A DNA stretch of 64,000 nucleotides from DATAEG01 sp051001975 (GTDB taxonomy: Bacteria; Actinomycetota; Actinomycetes; Mycobacteriales; Jatrophihabitantaceae): assembly GCA_051001975.1 (NCBI GenBank), contig JBPCMU010000013.1, positions 1 through 64,000 on the forward strand, written 5' to 3'. The position numbers were made by a program, and so were the translations under genes. The notes beneath the pieces are model-generated. The model saw only the letters and a program-made list of their open reading frames with translations, was not told where the DNA came from and made no database searches. Positions 56,111-64,000 of the stretch are shown here, piece after piece; the first letter of the stretch is position 1; each line of letters starts with the position of its first letter.

Positions 56111-56946
56111 AGCGGCTCTCCGATGTCGCCCTGCGCGCGTACCCGCCGTCGTTTCGTGCCCGATACGGCCAAGAGCTGGCGGCGCTTGTCGATGACCTGC
56201 CGGCTTCTTCGCGAACGACCGCCGATCTGATCCTCGGGGCGATCCGCGCGTGGATTCGTTCGCCGTTTCCCAGCACGCAACGCCGACTGCAAGCCACTGT
56301 GGCAACAACCTGGGTCGCGTGGTGCGCCGGATTTCTCGTAGCGCCGGCGATCAACCGGGCGTTGCTCGACCCGCCGTCGGCCGGTGCATCCGGCACGGTG
56401 CGGACGCTGCTGAATGCCGCTTCCGTGTCGTTCTTCGTCGGTTGGGCACTCGTGCTGCTCGGTGCTGGACCAGTAGTGCTCGGTGCGCTGATCCCAGCGG
56501 TGCGCGCACACGCCTGGGCCGCTGTGCGTCCCCTTCTGCCGACGGTCACTTTGGGGCTACTTGAGGCGATCGGCCTGCTCTGGCTGGGGTCGACCTCCGC
56601 TGCACGGACGGCTCATCTGTCGGGGTGGCTAGTTGTCGAGACCGTGCTGTGGCTGATCGGGTTCGCGGTGTTCGTCTGCAGCTTGGGCGTCGGACCGGCA
56701 CTGTCAGTTACGCGACTCGAGCCTCGTGCGCAGGTGCTGCGCATTCCGACGCTGCTCACTGTTCTGGTCGCTCTGACCCTGACCGCGCTTACGGGCTGCT
56801 CGCTGGCCGCGGCAGTGATTGCTGGCGATGCCACCCTCGTCAGCAGCACGGTTCCCGTCGCAGTCGCCCTTTCCGTCGGGTGCCTGGCTTCGTTGACCGC
56901 GGTCGTCACCTCCGGGCGCGGAGTACACGCACTGCGCTCGACGTAG
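56107..56946 (+). CDS. PadR-linked integral membrane protein
   Basis: The 279-aa product starts within the padR stop (ATGA). The N-terminus has the pattern LRAYPPSFRARYGQELAALVDDL common to membrane proteins paired with PadR regulators. About six hydrophobic segments follow (e.g. VAWCAGFLVAPAI, FFVGWALVLLGAGPVVLGALI, LTVLVALTLTALTGCSLAAAVI). Function unknown; tight coupling with padR suggests a sensing or modulating role. Confidence 0.78.
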   Translation: MKRLSDVALRAYPPSFRARYGQELAALVDDLPASSRTTADLILGAIRAWIRSPFPSTQRRLQATVATTWVAWCAGFLVAPAINRALLDPPSAGASGTVRTLLNAASVSFFVGWALVLLGAGPVVLGALIPAVRAHAWAAVRPLLPTVTLGLLEAIGLLWLGSTSAARTAHLSGWLVVETVLWLIGFAVFVCSLGVGPALSVTRLEPRAQVLRIPTLLTVLVALTLTALTGCSLAAAVIAGDATLVSSTVPVAVALSVGCLASLTAVVTSGRGVHALRST

Positions 56947-57078
56947 CCACGGCCGCGCGAGGGAGCCGTAGAGCGGCGGCTCCCGAGCCCTGGCGCGCGG
57001 TGACGATACCGAGACCATGCCGAGGCATCGCCCGGTCGCGACTCGAATCTCGATCAAACCCCTGAGCGAAGGCAGGTC

Positions 57079-58026
57079 ATGCAGCCATCCACTGTCAGCG
57101 TCCCAAGCCGTGCCCTCATCTGCGCCGATGGACTGTCGAAGCGGTACGGGCGGCGCCGGGCCGTCACCGACGTTGGCTTCACCGTTCATTCCGGGCAGGT
57201 GTGCGCGCTGCTCGGCCCGAACGGCGCCGGCAAGACGACCACCATGCGGATGCTGGTTGGGTTGTCCCGTCCCCACCACGGCAGCGCTCAGATCCTCGGC
57301 CAGCAGGTCCACCTGGGAGCCAGCGTGCTCAGCCGCGTCGGGGTTCTCATCGACGGGCCAGCGTTCGTGCCGCACCTGACCGGGACACAGAACCTGCGGC
57401 TGTTGTGGACGGCCACCGGACAATCATGGCCGCCGCCTGCCCTCGACGATGCGCTGGATCTGGTCGGACTGGGCGACGCCATCGACCGGAAGGTCAAGGG
57501 CTACTCGATGGGCATGCGGCAGCGATTGATGCTCGCGCAAGCGATGATGCGCGCCCCGAGCGTGCTGATCCTGGACGAGCCGGCCAACGGTTTGGACCCG
57601 GCCGAGGTGCAAGCACTGCGCCAGCGGCTAAACACCCTGGCGTGCAGCGGGGCGGCGGTGTTGGTCTCCAGCCACCAACTGGCCGAAGTGCAACAGCTAG
57701 CCACTCATGCTGTCGTCCTGAACCACGGGCGGCTGATCGCCGACGGCCGGCTGGACGACCTGCTGGGTGACGTCGACACCTACCGATTCGAGGTGGACGA
57801 CCCGATACGAGCGGCCGTGATACTCCGCGCCCAACCCGCCGTCACGACCGTCACGGTTCAGCATCCCGGCGTGACCGCCACCGCGTCAGATGCTGATTCC
57901 CGCGAGCTGGTCCAAGCACTGGTCGCCGGCGGCATCGGCATCACCACGGTGCAACAGGTGCGCCGGACGCTGGAAGAGGCGTTTCTGACGATGACCGAGG
58001 GAGACGACCAGCATGCTGCGCGTTGA
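57079..58026 (+). CDS. ABC transporter ATP-binding protein
   Basis: The 315-aa ATPase has Walker A GPNGAGKTTT (about 50-59), a Q-loop region, signature YSMGMRQRLMLAQAMMRAP in which SMGMRQ replaces LSGGQ (as in many ABC-2 exporters), Walker B VLILDEPANGLDP and an H-loop SSHQLAEV. The C-terminal roughly 80 residues are an extra domain common in antibiotic or bacitracin-type exporters. Ends overlapping the permease gene by 14 bp. Confidence 0.93.
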   Translation: MQPSTVSVPSRALICADGLSKRYGRRRAVTDVGFTVHSGQVCALLGPNGAGKTTTMRMLVGLSRPHHGSAQILGQQVHLGASVLSRVGVLIDGPAFVPHLTGTQNLRLLWTATGQSWPPPALDDALDLVGLGDAIDRKVKGYSMGMRQRLMLAQAMMRAPSVLILDEPANGLDPAEVQALRQRLNTLACSGAAVLVSSHQLAEVQQLATHAVVLNHGRLIADGRLDDLLGDVDTYRFEVDDPIRAAVILRAQPAVTTVTVQHPGVTATASDADSRELVQALVAGGIGITTVQQVRRTLEEAFLTMTEGDDQHAAR

Positions 58027-58810
58027 ACTGACCACCCAGCTCTGGCGCATCCGAACCATGATCGCCCTGGCCTGCCTGGCTGCTGTCCCCGTTGTCGCCG
58101 GACTGGCGACCGCATCGCATGCGGGTCACCGCAACGGCACCCAGGGCGGCTTGTTCGGCGCGGGGACGTTCTCGGCGCTGAATCACACGGTGGCGAGCCT
58201 GGATTTCATCGCACCGTTGTTGCTGCCGCTGACCGTGGCTCTGCTGGCCAGTGCCATCGGCTCGGCCGACCGGGAGTGGGGCACGTTGCGCTACCTGTAC
58301 GTGCAGCCAGTGAGCCGCTCACGTCTGCTGACCGGCAAGCTCGGCGCCGTCCTGATCGTCACCGCCACAGCCACCGGGTGCGTTCTGCTGGGAGGTTTAT
58401 GCATCGGACTCGTACTCTTTGGCTGGCATCCCTTCCACATCATCGGCTCGGCAAACCTGGCCACCCGCGAAGCACTCGCCAGAATTCTCGCGGCCAGTGG
58501 CTACACGCTGCTCTGCATGCTCAGTATCGCGGCGATCGCGTTCGCCCTCGGTCTCCTTCTGCCTCGCGGTGCCGAAGCCCTCGGCATCAGCGTTGCTTTC
58601 GTGATCGTCGCCAGCATCCTGGACGGCCAGTCCAACCTGCACGCTCTCGCCGCAGTTTTGCCGATGCACTATTGGCAGAACTGGACTCAACTGTTCGAGA
58701 CCGGTGGCGCCGCCCACCTCGGTGGCGGCGTTATCGACCAAGTCGCCACCATCGTCATCGCCATCGGCGTCTCCATCCTCGTGCTACTGAGGCGAGATCC
58801 CGCGGCGTGA
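58013..58810 (+). CDS. ABC-2 type transporter permease
   Basis: The 265-aa product has about six membrane spans and the ABC-2 motif GSADREWGTLRYLYVQPVSRSRLLTGKL (about 82-109). The overlap with the ATPase gene indicates translational coupling. With the PadR and the membrane protein upstream it forms an efflux module of unknown substrate. Confidence 0.88.
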   Translation: MLRVELTTQLWRIRTMIALACLAAVPVVAGLATASHAGHRNGTQGGLFGAGTFSALNHTVASLDFIAPLLLPLTVALLASAIGSADREWGTLRYLYVQPVSRSRLLTGKLGAVLIVTATATGCVLLGGLCIGLVLFGWHPFHIIGSANLATREALARILAASGYTLLCMLSIAAIAFALGLLLPRGAEALGISVAFVIVASILDGQSNLHALAAVLPMHYWQNWTQLFETGGAAHLGGGVIDQVATIVIAIGVSILVLLRRDPAA

Positions 58811-59004
58811 CAACCAACGCACGACCACACGGTCCGTGATCTATCGGGTAGCCCGCTTGCGGATCGGCCGTGGCTGGGGTGTGGGGCTGTTTGGCGGGTC
58901 CGCCACGACGACAGTGGTGTTGGCGGCGGCTTTCGCGGCTAGCGTCCATCTGGTTGGCGGCCAGGGCGCCGCCCTCCAGCGCCGTAGTTCTGCAAGCGCT
59001 CCGT

Positions 59005-60591
59005 TTAGTCGGCGTCGCAATCGGTCGATGCGCCGAGCAGGCGCGTGTTGAGCTGCGCGCGCAATGTGAGCATTCCGGCCGCCGGAGCATGCACCTCGAG
59101 CCAACCCTGCGACCCGGCGTCGACACAACCAGTGCCCGCGGTGACATGCCACAGGTTGCTCGCCCTGATCCGGACTAGGCTGGCCCCGGCCCGGCGAAAC
59201 GTGATGTCGAACGACGCTGGGCCCAACCGAGTGATGCTCGCCGGCCCAGAGGCGAGCGGCTGACCACCCACGACCGTCCACACCGTCCAATTCTGGTTGG
59301 ACCACACCTGCCGCAAATAAGGCGGCGGATGTGCCAGCAGCCGACCCTCTGCCTTGCCCCCCTCGTCCAGCGGGACCGAGGGAAGGGCCACCAGCGAGAC
59401 GGCGGAGTCGCGCAACCAGAGCAGGTATTCGTTCGGGGTGAGCGGCTCGTACAGCACAGAGTTGTACTTCAGGTCGGTCTGGCGCTCCCAACCACGCGCC
59501 AGAGGGAAGTGCGGCGCTACCCGCGCCGACTCCCAGTGCGCCCGGGTGAACGGGATCTCCAAGCGCCCGGAGGTGGGATTCTGCGAATCGAGGAAGCTGA
59601 GCAGCTGGGTGAAGTAGACCGCGTTCTGGGATGGGTCTCTGGCGCCTTGCGCGATGGCACTGGTCAGCGGCACGAACGGCCAGAGCAGCGCAGCGACGGC
59701 GACCAGGACTCCGCGCAGTAGCTTCGTACGGCGGGCACCGTTGAACAGCAGATAGCACGCCAGTGGGAGTGCAATCAACTTGCCGATCCGGTCGACGTTG
59801 CCACCGATCGGGTTGGGCGTGAGGAATGCCAGAACCCCGACCACTGCGTAGACGGCGGCGAATCGTCGCAGCATGCAATCGGCGCGGGTCGTCACCAGCA
59901 ACGACCCAATGCTGAAGCCGAGCACGCCGATCAGGCTCTGCCACGGATACGGGTCGGGTCCGGCGGCACCGCCAACCACCCCGGCAACAACCGAGCCGGC
60001 AAGCCCAGCGCTCAATGGCAGTGCCCGACGCCACGAGAACCGCACTGCAAGCGATGGAACAGCCATGAGCAGGAATACACCGGCGAGTGGGCTCGCCAGC
60101 GACGCAGCTGCGGCGAATACCCAGACCACCACGGTTCGCTGCCGGCTGAGGGCGACGAGCGCCCACAGCGCGAGCGCCACGCCGAGCAGGAAGGGAACCT
60201 GGCCGATGATGAGGCTGCCGCTCAGGATCGCTGCCACCGCGATGCTGTACCGGCGGTGCCGCGCCACCTCGTCGCTCGGCAACAGAAGTCCCGCTGCCCA
60301 GGCAGCCGCCGTCACTGCCAGCAGCCCGGTGACCCGCGCCCCGAGCACAGCCGAGACAATCGGGTACAACACCGAGTATCCGGGCAATGCATGGCCGCCG
60401 TACCACTGGTCATTCCAGACGTGCAGGCTGGCATGACCGGCCAGGCCGGCGCGGAACTGCTGGGCCGGCCAGTCCGGTCCCCATCGTGCGACCAGCACGA
60501 CCAGAAGGGCGCTGACCGCAGTCAGGGCGGCCGCGAGCGACGAGGGCATTGACAGTGCCCGCCAAGCTCTCAGCAGCCCACGAACACCCAC
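59005..60591 (-). CDS. Polytopic membrane protein, GT-C glycosyltransferase-like
   Basis: The 528-aa product (GTG start) has about ten or more hydrophobic spans in residues 15-310 and a large C-terminal exported domain (about 330-528). An early outward loop HVWNDQWYGGHALPGYSVLYP recalls GT-C enzymes. The C-terminal domain has WTVWTVVGGQPLASG and a beta-rich segment. Relatives in actinobacteria are annotated only as membrane proteins. Function not assigned. Confidence 0.72.
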   Translation of the reverse strand: MGVRGLLRAWRALSMPSSLAAALTAVSALLVVLVARWGPDWPAQQFRAGLAGHASLHVWNDQWYGGHALPGYSVLYPIVSAVLGARVTGLLAVTAAAWAAGLLLPSDEVARHRRYSIAVAAILSGSLIIGQVPFLLGVALALWALVALSRQRTVVVWVFAAAASLASPLAGVFLLMAVPSLAVRFSWRRALPLSAGLAGSVVAGVVGGAAGPDPYPWQSLIGVLGFSIGSLLVTTRADCMLRRFAAVYAVVGVLAFLTPNPIGGNVDRIGKLIALPLACYLLFNGARRTKLLRGVLVAVAALLWPFVPLTSAIAQGARDPSQNAVYFTQLLSFLDSQNPTSGRLEIPFTRAHWESARVAPHFPLARGWERQTDLKYNSVLYEPLTPNEYLLWLRDSAVSLVALPSVPLDEGGKAEGRLLAHPPPYLRQVWSNQNWTVWTVVGGQPLASGPASITRLGPASFDITFRRAGASLVRIRASNLWHVTAGTGCVDAGSQGWLEVHAPAAGMLTLRAQLNTRLLGASTDCDAD

Positions 60592-60722
60592 TGCCTACCC
60601 CCCCGACGCGACGATCGCGGATGCCGTGCCGCTCGAATGTTTGACGGCCTCCGTTGGGTCCGAAAACATGATGGCACTACCAAGATGTGAATCTGGCTGG
60701 TCGACGACGAGGTGAGAGCCGG

Positions 60723-62324
60723 TCAGAACCGGTGCGCGCGGCGTAGCGAGCGGGGTCGTCCATCGGGGTCGTAGACGATCCGGTAGAGGGGCGTCGCCCA
60801 CGCCCGCGTGCGGCGGTTCAGCTGCGGTGCGGCGTAAGCGCGCACCCGGCCTGGTGGGCGCGGCTGCGACCGGTCGCTGTCATACCAGCGTTGCAGCCGC
60901 GCGGCGCTCTCGGCGAACGCGGCGAATCCTTCCACCGGGTCGATCAGGTCAGCGTCGTCATCATCGGCGCGGTCCAGGTGCTCGCGCGCCAGACGCAGGC
61001 GCAGGTTGCGGGCGAACGCTCGAGCGCCGTCGCCGAAGCGATCAACCACCTGCGGGGCGCGGGCATCCCGAGCGTCATCGATCACCGCGCAGGACAGTTC
61101 GGAATCGTGCGTCCAGGATCGGCGGTTGATGTTGTCCGATCCCACCGACGCCCAGACATCGTCGACGACGCACACCTTGGCGTGCACGTAGACGGGAGTG
61201 CCGGCGTGATTCTCGATCCCATAGACAGCTACCCGCTCGTCACCCGCGTCGCGCAGCATGTTGAGCGCCTGCACCCGTCCGACGAGATTCGGTGGCAGCG
61301 AGAACCTTCCGTCCTGATCGGGATGATGCGGGATGACCGCGATCAGATGCAACGCAGGGTCGGCGCGTAACGCGGCGGCGAAACAGCGCACGACGTCCGT
61401 GGCCCAGAGGTATTGATCCTCGATGTAGATGAGACTGTGCGCTCTGGCGACGACCTTGTCGTAAGCGTGCGCCACGCTGCGTTCGCCTTGTGGGGCGAAC
61501 GGGTAGCCGCGGCGCCGGTCGGGGTAGGTCCGCAGCAGCTGCACCGCCTTCGTCCCGCGCGGCTGCGGGTCTGGCAACCGTTCTGGTAGCGCGCCCGGTG
61601 AATCGTCCTCGTGGCGCAGCAGGTCGCCGAACCGGTCAAACGGGTTGCGAGTCAGCGGCGCCGGATCTTCCCATCGCTCACGGAACACCGTCTCCACGTC
61701 GGCAACAGCCGGCCCGCGCACCGCCAGCTGGATGTCGTGCCAGGGCGGTCTGGAGCCGTACACCTTGGCCATCGGTTGCCGCTGCCGGTCGCCCCGATGG
61801 TCTGGCCCGTCGAGGCGACTGTGGCAAAGGTCGATACCGCCCACGAAGGCAACGTCGAGCTCCGGTCTGCCTGGATGGCGGAGCACGACGAACTTCTGGT
61901 GATGCGACCCGCCGGGACGAACCCGCATGTCCCGCAGACACTCGCCACCGGCCGCCTCGATCGTCTCACCGAGATGCCGATTCTCCTGCTCGCTGAAGGC
62001 GAACCGGTCGAAATGGGAGCGCCACACCAACCCTTTCACCACGACGCCGCGGCCGGCCGCATCGGCAAACACTCGGGACACCTCAGTGCCCGGACCATCC
62101 ATCATCTGATCGGGGTCACCGCGCCAATCGGTGAACAGCAAGACATCGCCAGAAACCATTTCTGCGACGGCCCTTCGCAGCTGAGGCAAGTATGCCGCCC
62201 CGTGCACCAGCGGTTCGACTTCGTTGCCGGCTGACCACGAGCTGCCGTTGGTGTGGCGCCTATCCAACACAGTTTCCGGGTTGCCACGTTCGGCCGGAGT
62301 CAGAAACCACTCGGATGCGCCCAC
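60723..62324 (-). CDS. Phospholipase D family protein
   Basis: The 533-aa product contains two HKD motifs: HHQKFVVLRHPGRPELD (H142, K144) and VYVHAKVCVVDD (H381, K383), each followed by GGID or GSDNIN. This is the two-domain phospholipase D/phosphatidyltransferase architecture. There is no signal peptide, so it acts in the cytoplasm or at the inner membrane face. Substrate not defined. Confidence 0.9.
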   Translation of the reverse strand: MGASEWFLTPAERGNPETVLDRRHTNGSSWSAGNEVEPLVHGAAYLPQLRRAVAEMVSGDVLLFTDWRGDPDQMMDGPGTEVSRVFADAAGRGVVVKGLVWRSHFDRFAFSEQENRHLGETIEAAGGECLRDMRVRPGGSHHQKFVVLRHPGRPELDVAFVGGIDLCHSRLDGPDHRGDRQRQPMAKVYGSRPPWHDIQLAVRGPAVADVETVFRERWEDPAPLTRNPFDRFGDLLRHEDDSPGALPERLPDPQPRGTKAVQLLRTYPDRRRGYPFAPQGERSVAHAYDKVVARAHSLIYIEDQYLWATDVVRCFAAALRADPALHLIAVIPHHPDQDGRFSLPPNLVGRVQALNMLRDAGDERVAVYGIENHAGTPVYVHAKVCVVDDVWASVGSDNINRRSWTHDSELSCAVIDDARDARAPQVVDRFGDGARAFARNLRLRLAREHLDRADDDDADLIDPVEGFAAFAESAARLQRWYDSDRSQPRPPGRVRAYAAPQLNRRTRAWATPLYRIVYDPDGRPRSLRRAHRF

Positions 62325-62606
62325 TGGCCCATCTAACCGTCGTCGTCCGTCCGCGCCCAGGGCGACCTAGCCAGGCGACCTAGCCAGGACGAGCAGTGAA
62401 CGGCGCCTAACGCTTGTCCGAGCTAACGTCTCCGGAGGACCTGCGGCGCGGAGCAGCGCAGCGCGTTGAGTTCGACGATGACCGTTGAGCCTTCGTGCCG
62501 GCGACGCTGGACGCGGGCGGCCCGCCGGCTCGTCCCATTGACCACCATTCACCATTCACCATCACTGACCGGGACGGCCGGGCTCCACAGTCCGATGCCG
62601 TGGGGT

Positions 62607-63047
62607 TTAGTTGCCCGGTCGTTGCGAGCGGCCCATTGCGTTCGCGATGCGAAGGCCGTCCATGTAGTCACGGGTCCGGACCAGCTCGCCGTTGCGGACG
62701 CGCAACACCAGTACGCCAGGGAAGGCGAACGGGGCGCCGGTCGCGGTGTTCAGGCCGGAGAGAGTCTGTTCGACAACGAGGGTGTCGAGATCGGCAGTGT
62801 CATGGATCTCGATGTCAAGGAACTGCTCAGGTCGCGCAGGGCTGGCCGACCAAGCGCGACCATATGCCGCCCGGATCTCATCTCGACCCGTGTAGCGCTC
62901 TGGCATTCCGGGAAACAGGAATGGAATCTCATGAACCCCATCGGCCGAATAGAGATCCGCTAGGTCCTCGGCCGACTGGTCAATGACCGCCCGCTGATAT
63001 CGACCGAGGACATCGCGCGCCGTTCGGGCGGGAGAGCCGATCGACAT
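62607..63047 (-). CDS. SnoaL-like (NTF2 fold) protein
   Basis: The 146-aa product is from the ATG at 63047 with GAAGGGGAC upstream. The NTF2-like fold is indicated by RYQRAVIDQSAEDLADLYSADGVHEIPF, RDEIRAAYGRAW and the C-terminal VLVLRVRNGELVRTRDYMD. Such proteins include cyclases and isomerases; the activity is unknown. It is divergent from the MarR gene, likely its regulator. Confidence 0.82.
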   Translation of the reverse strand: MSIGSPARTARDVLGRYQRAVIDQSAEDLADLYSADGVHEIPFLFPGMPERYTGRDEIRAAYGRAWSASPARPEQFLDIEIHDTADLDTLVVEQTLSGLNTATGAPFAFPGVLVLRVRNGELVRTRDYMDGLRIANAMGRSQRPGN

Positions 63048-63121
63048 GAACGTCCCCTTCGCGAGTTCCCAGCCGAGCATCACCGGGTACAGATCGCATC
63101 CGGGCTAGAGTATTCTCAACC

Positions 63122-63156
63122 GTCAACGCCTAGACTGTCAAGATGTTGACTGACAG
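63122..63156. promoter_or_regulatory. MarR operator candidates
   Basis: Inverted pairs GTCAAC (63122-63127) / GTTGAC (63145-63150) and CTGTCA (63135-63140) / TGACAG (63151-63156) overlap the marR start. A TATTCT -10-like hexamer lies at 63111-63116. The arrangement between divergent marR and snoaL-like genes suggests autorepression. Confidence 0.5.
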
Positions 63157-63604
63157 CCCGTATCGAAGACTTCTGCATCATCTGCACCGTGCAGCCCTGC
63201 TCAATGAACGATTGGCCGACCGTGAACTCACCGGCGCCATCGGTGTCGGCCGAACCCAGTTCCTCGTCTTGCGCACGGTCCACGAAGCGCCGGAACTAGC
63301 CGCGTCGCAGCAGATGTTGGCCAACCACCTGGGACTCACCAAGGCGGCTGTGAGCCGCCACATCATCTCCGCCGAACTACAGGGCTGGCTCACCACCAAC
63401 ACCGAGCATTCACGACGCGAACACTCGCTTGCCCTGACCACTACCGGCCGATCTTTGATCGCCCGCGGACGGGTTGTGCAGGACGCGGCCGAGCGCCGAG
63501 CCATCCAAGCCCTCAGCGCGCAACGGCTCGACGTGACCGCCGCGACCCTGTCAGAGCTCTCGGCGATGCTCGAACGGCGCCTCGCGTCGCCACCGGCCCG
63601 ATAG
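63143..63604 (+). CDS. MarR family regulator
   Basis: The 153-aa winged-helix protein has a helix-turn-helix at about 50-80: LAASQQMLANHLGLTKAAVSRHIISAELQGWL, and a wing SRREHSLALTTTGRSLI. The ATG at 63143 overlaps an inverted repeat. Divergent from the SnoaL-like gene. Confidence 0.88.
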   Translation: MLTDSPYRRLLHHLHRAALLNERLADRELTGAIGVGRTQFLVLRTVHEAPELAASQQMLANHLGLTKAAVSRHIISAELQGWLTTNTEHSRREHSLALTTTGRSLIARGRVVQDAAERRAIQALSAQRLDVTAATLSELSAMLERRLASPPAR

Positions 63605-63851
63605 TCGATGGCGAGCTCAACCGGTAAACGCATCTCGCCGGTATCGGTGTCGGATCCAGCGAGGAAGGCGTACGCGCCGGGTTCGCCGGCGTCCCTGTAG
63701 CGCACGGCGGCGAGCTGACCGAGAGTGGAGGCTGGATCTTGGGACGGCGTCGACGCCGGTTGTAGGCGGGCTCCTCGCGGGAACCCTCATAAACACTTGA
63801 GCGTCGCCGTAGCGTCGGCAGACTCAGGGATACCCGTCGAAGGAGGCACGC

Positions 63852-64000
63852 GTGCCATTCACCGATTCGAGCGAACCTGTTCCCCCGGAGTTGAAGACCG
63901 AAGAGTTTGCCTTGCGTCCGATCGTGGCCGACGACACGGAGATGGACTACGCCGCCGTGATGGAAACGCGTGAGTACCTGCGGTTGTGGCAACAGTCGAC
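63852..64000 (+). CDS. GNAT family acetyltransferase (5' part only)
   Basis: The reading frame from GTG 63852 runs off the window end. AAGGAGG just upstream supports the start. The first 49 residues include LKTEEFALRPIVADDTEMDY, typical of the N-terminus of GNAT enzymes that start with a short beta strand. Family assignment is tentative because the acetyl-CoA site lies outside. Confidence 0.6.
   Translation, partial: MPFTDSSEPVPPELKTEEFALRPIVADDTEMDYAAVMETREYLRLWQQS

Noticed and set aside
58811..59004. Possible small gene between ABC permease and the membrane protein
   Set aside because: Open frames on both strands are extensions or shadows of the neighbours, without ribosome-binding sites.
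63605..63851. Minus-strand reading RYRDAGEPGAYAFLAGSDTDTGEMRLP between MarR and the last gene
   Set aside because: The frame continues through the MarR gene without a stop and has no matching start; there is no family match, so no gene was called.

Overview
This 64 kb window is the replication-origin neighbourhood of a high-GC actinomycete (Actinomycetota) chromosome. Evidence: rpmH-dnaA-dnaN-gnd-recF-DUF721-gyrB-gyrA-DUF3566-tRNA-Ile-tRNA-Ala in the standard actinobacterial order, parAB with parS sites, actinobacteria-only families (DUF5318, DUF3566, DUF6049, DLW-39, CwlM, mycobacterial-type Ino1), many GTG starts and a uniformly GC-rich base composition. Genus cannot be fixed from the sequence alone. 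A mini-intein in GyrA at the mycobacterial GyrA site is the most distinctive marker.

Layout. 1-7.3 kb: dnaB, a dienelactone hydrolase, a lipocalin, then the rplI-rpsR-ssb-rpsF operon, a secreted anchored protein and nfo. 7.3-13.6 kb: a GT87-type membrane glycosyltransferase, ponA, DUF5318, a PadR regulator and ino1. 13.7-28.1 kb: yqgE, an ArsR-like regulator, an MFS permease, pcnA, a Nudix hydrolase, a DUF6049 protein, murJ, trxB-trxA behind a SigR-type promoter, cwlM, a GNAT, alaA and a nitroreductase. 28.1-33.4 kb: the leftward operon rpmH-rnpA-yidD-yidC-khpB-rsmG-parA-parB. 33.4-47.6 kb: dnaA, a peptidase-like hydrolase, the probable oriC, dnaN, gnd, recF, DUF721, gyrB, gyrA with intein, DUF3566 and two tRNAs. 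47.6-64 kb is accessory: a methyltransferase/MFS/hydrolase/TetR cluster, a DinB-like protein, a second TetR with a decayed oxidoreductase and an SDR, a copper lipoprotein, a PadR-membrane protein-ABC exporter module, a membrane glycosyltransferase-like protein, a phospholipase D, a SnoaL-like protein with a MarR, and a cut-off acetyltransferase.

How it fits together: genes flanking the origin mostly point away from it and cover replication, segregation, supercoiling, cell-wall synthesis (PonA, MurJ, CwlM), membrane insertion and thiol redox. The accessory right end is dominated by one-component regulators next to efflux or detoxification genes. The most notable observations are: a 26-of-29-bp operator-like sequence shared by two neighbouring divergent promoters (a likely TetR-controlled four-gene unit); a paired DnaA-box module found upstream of both dnaB and dnaA; two perfect parS sites inside the parA reading frame; a hydrolase gene wedged between dnaA and dnaN; and the GyrA mini-intein placed directly after the catalytic tyrosine.
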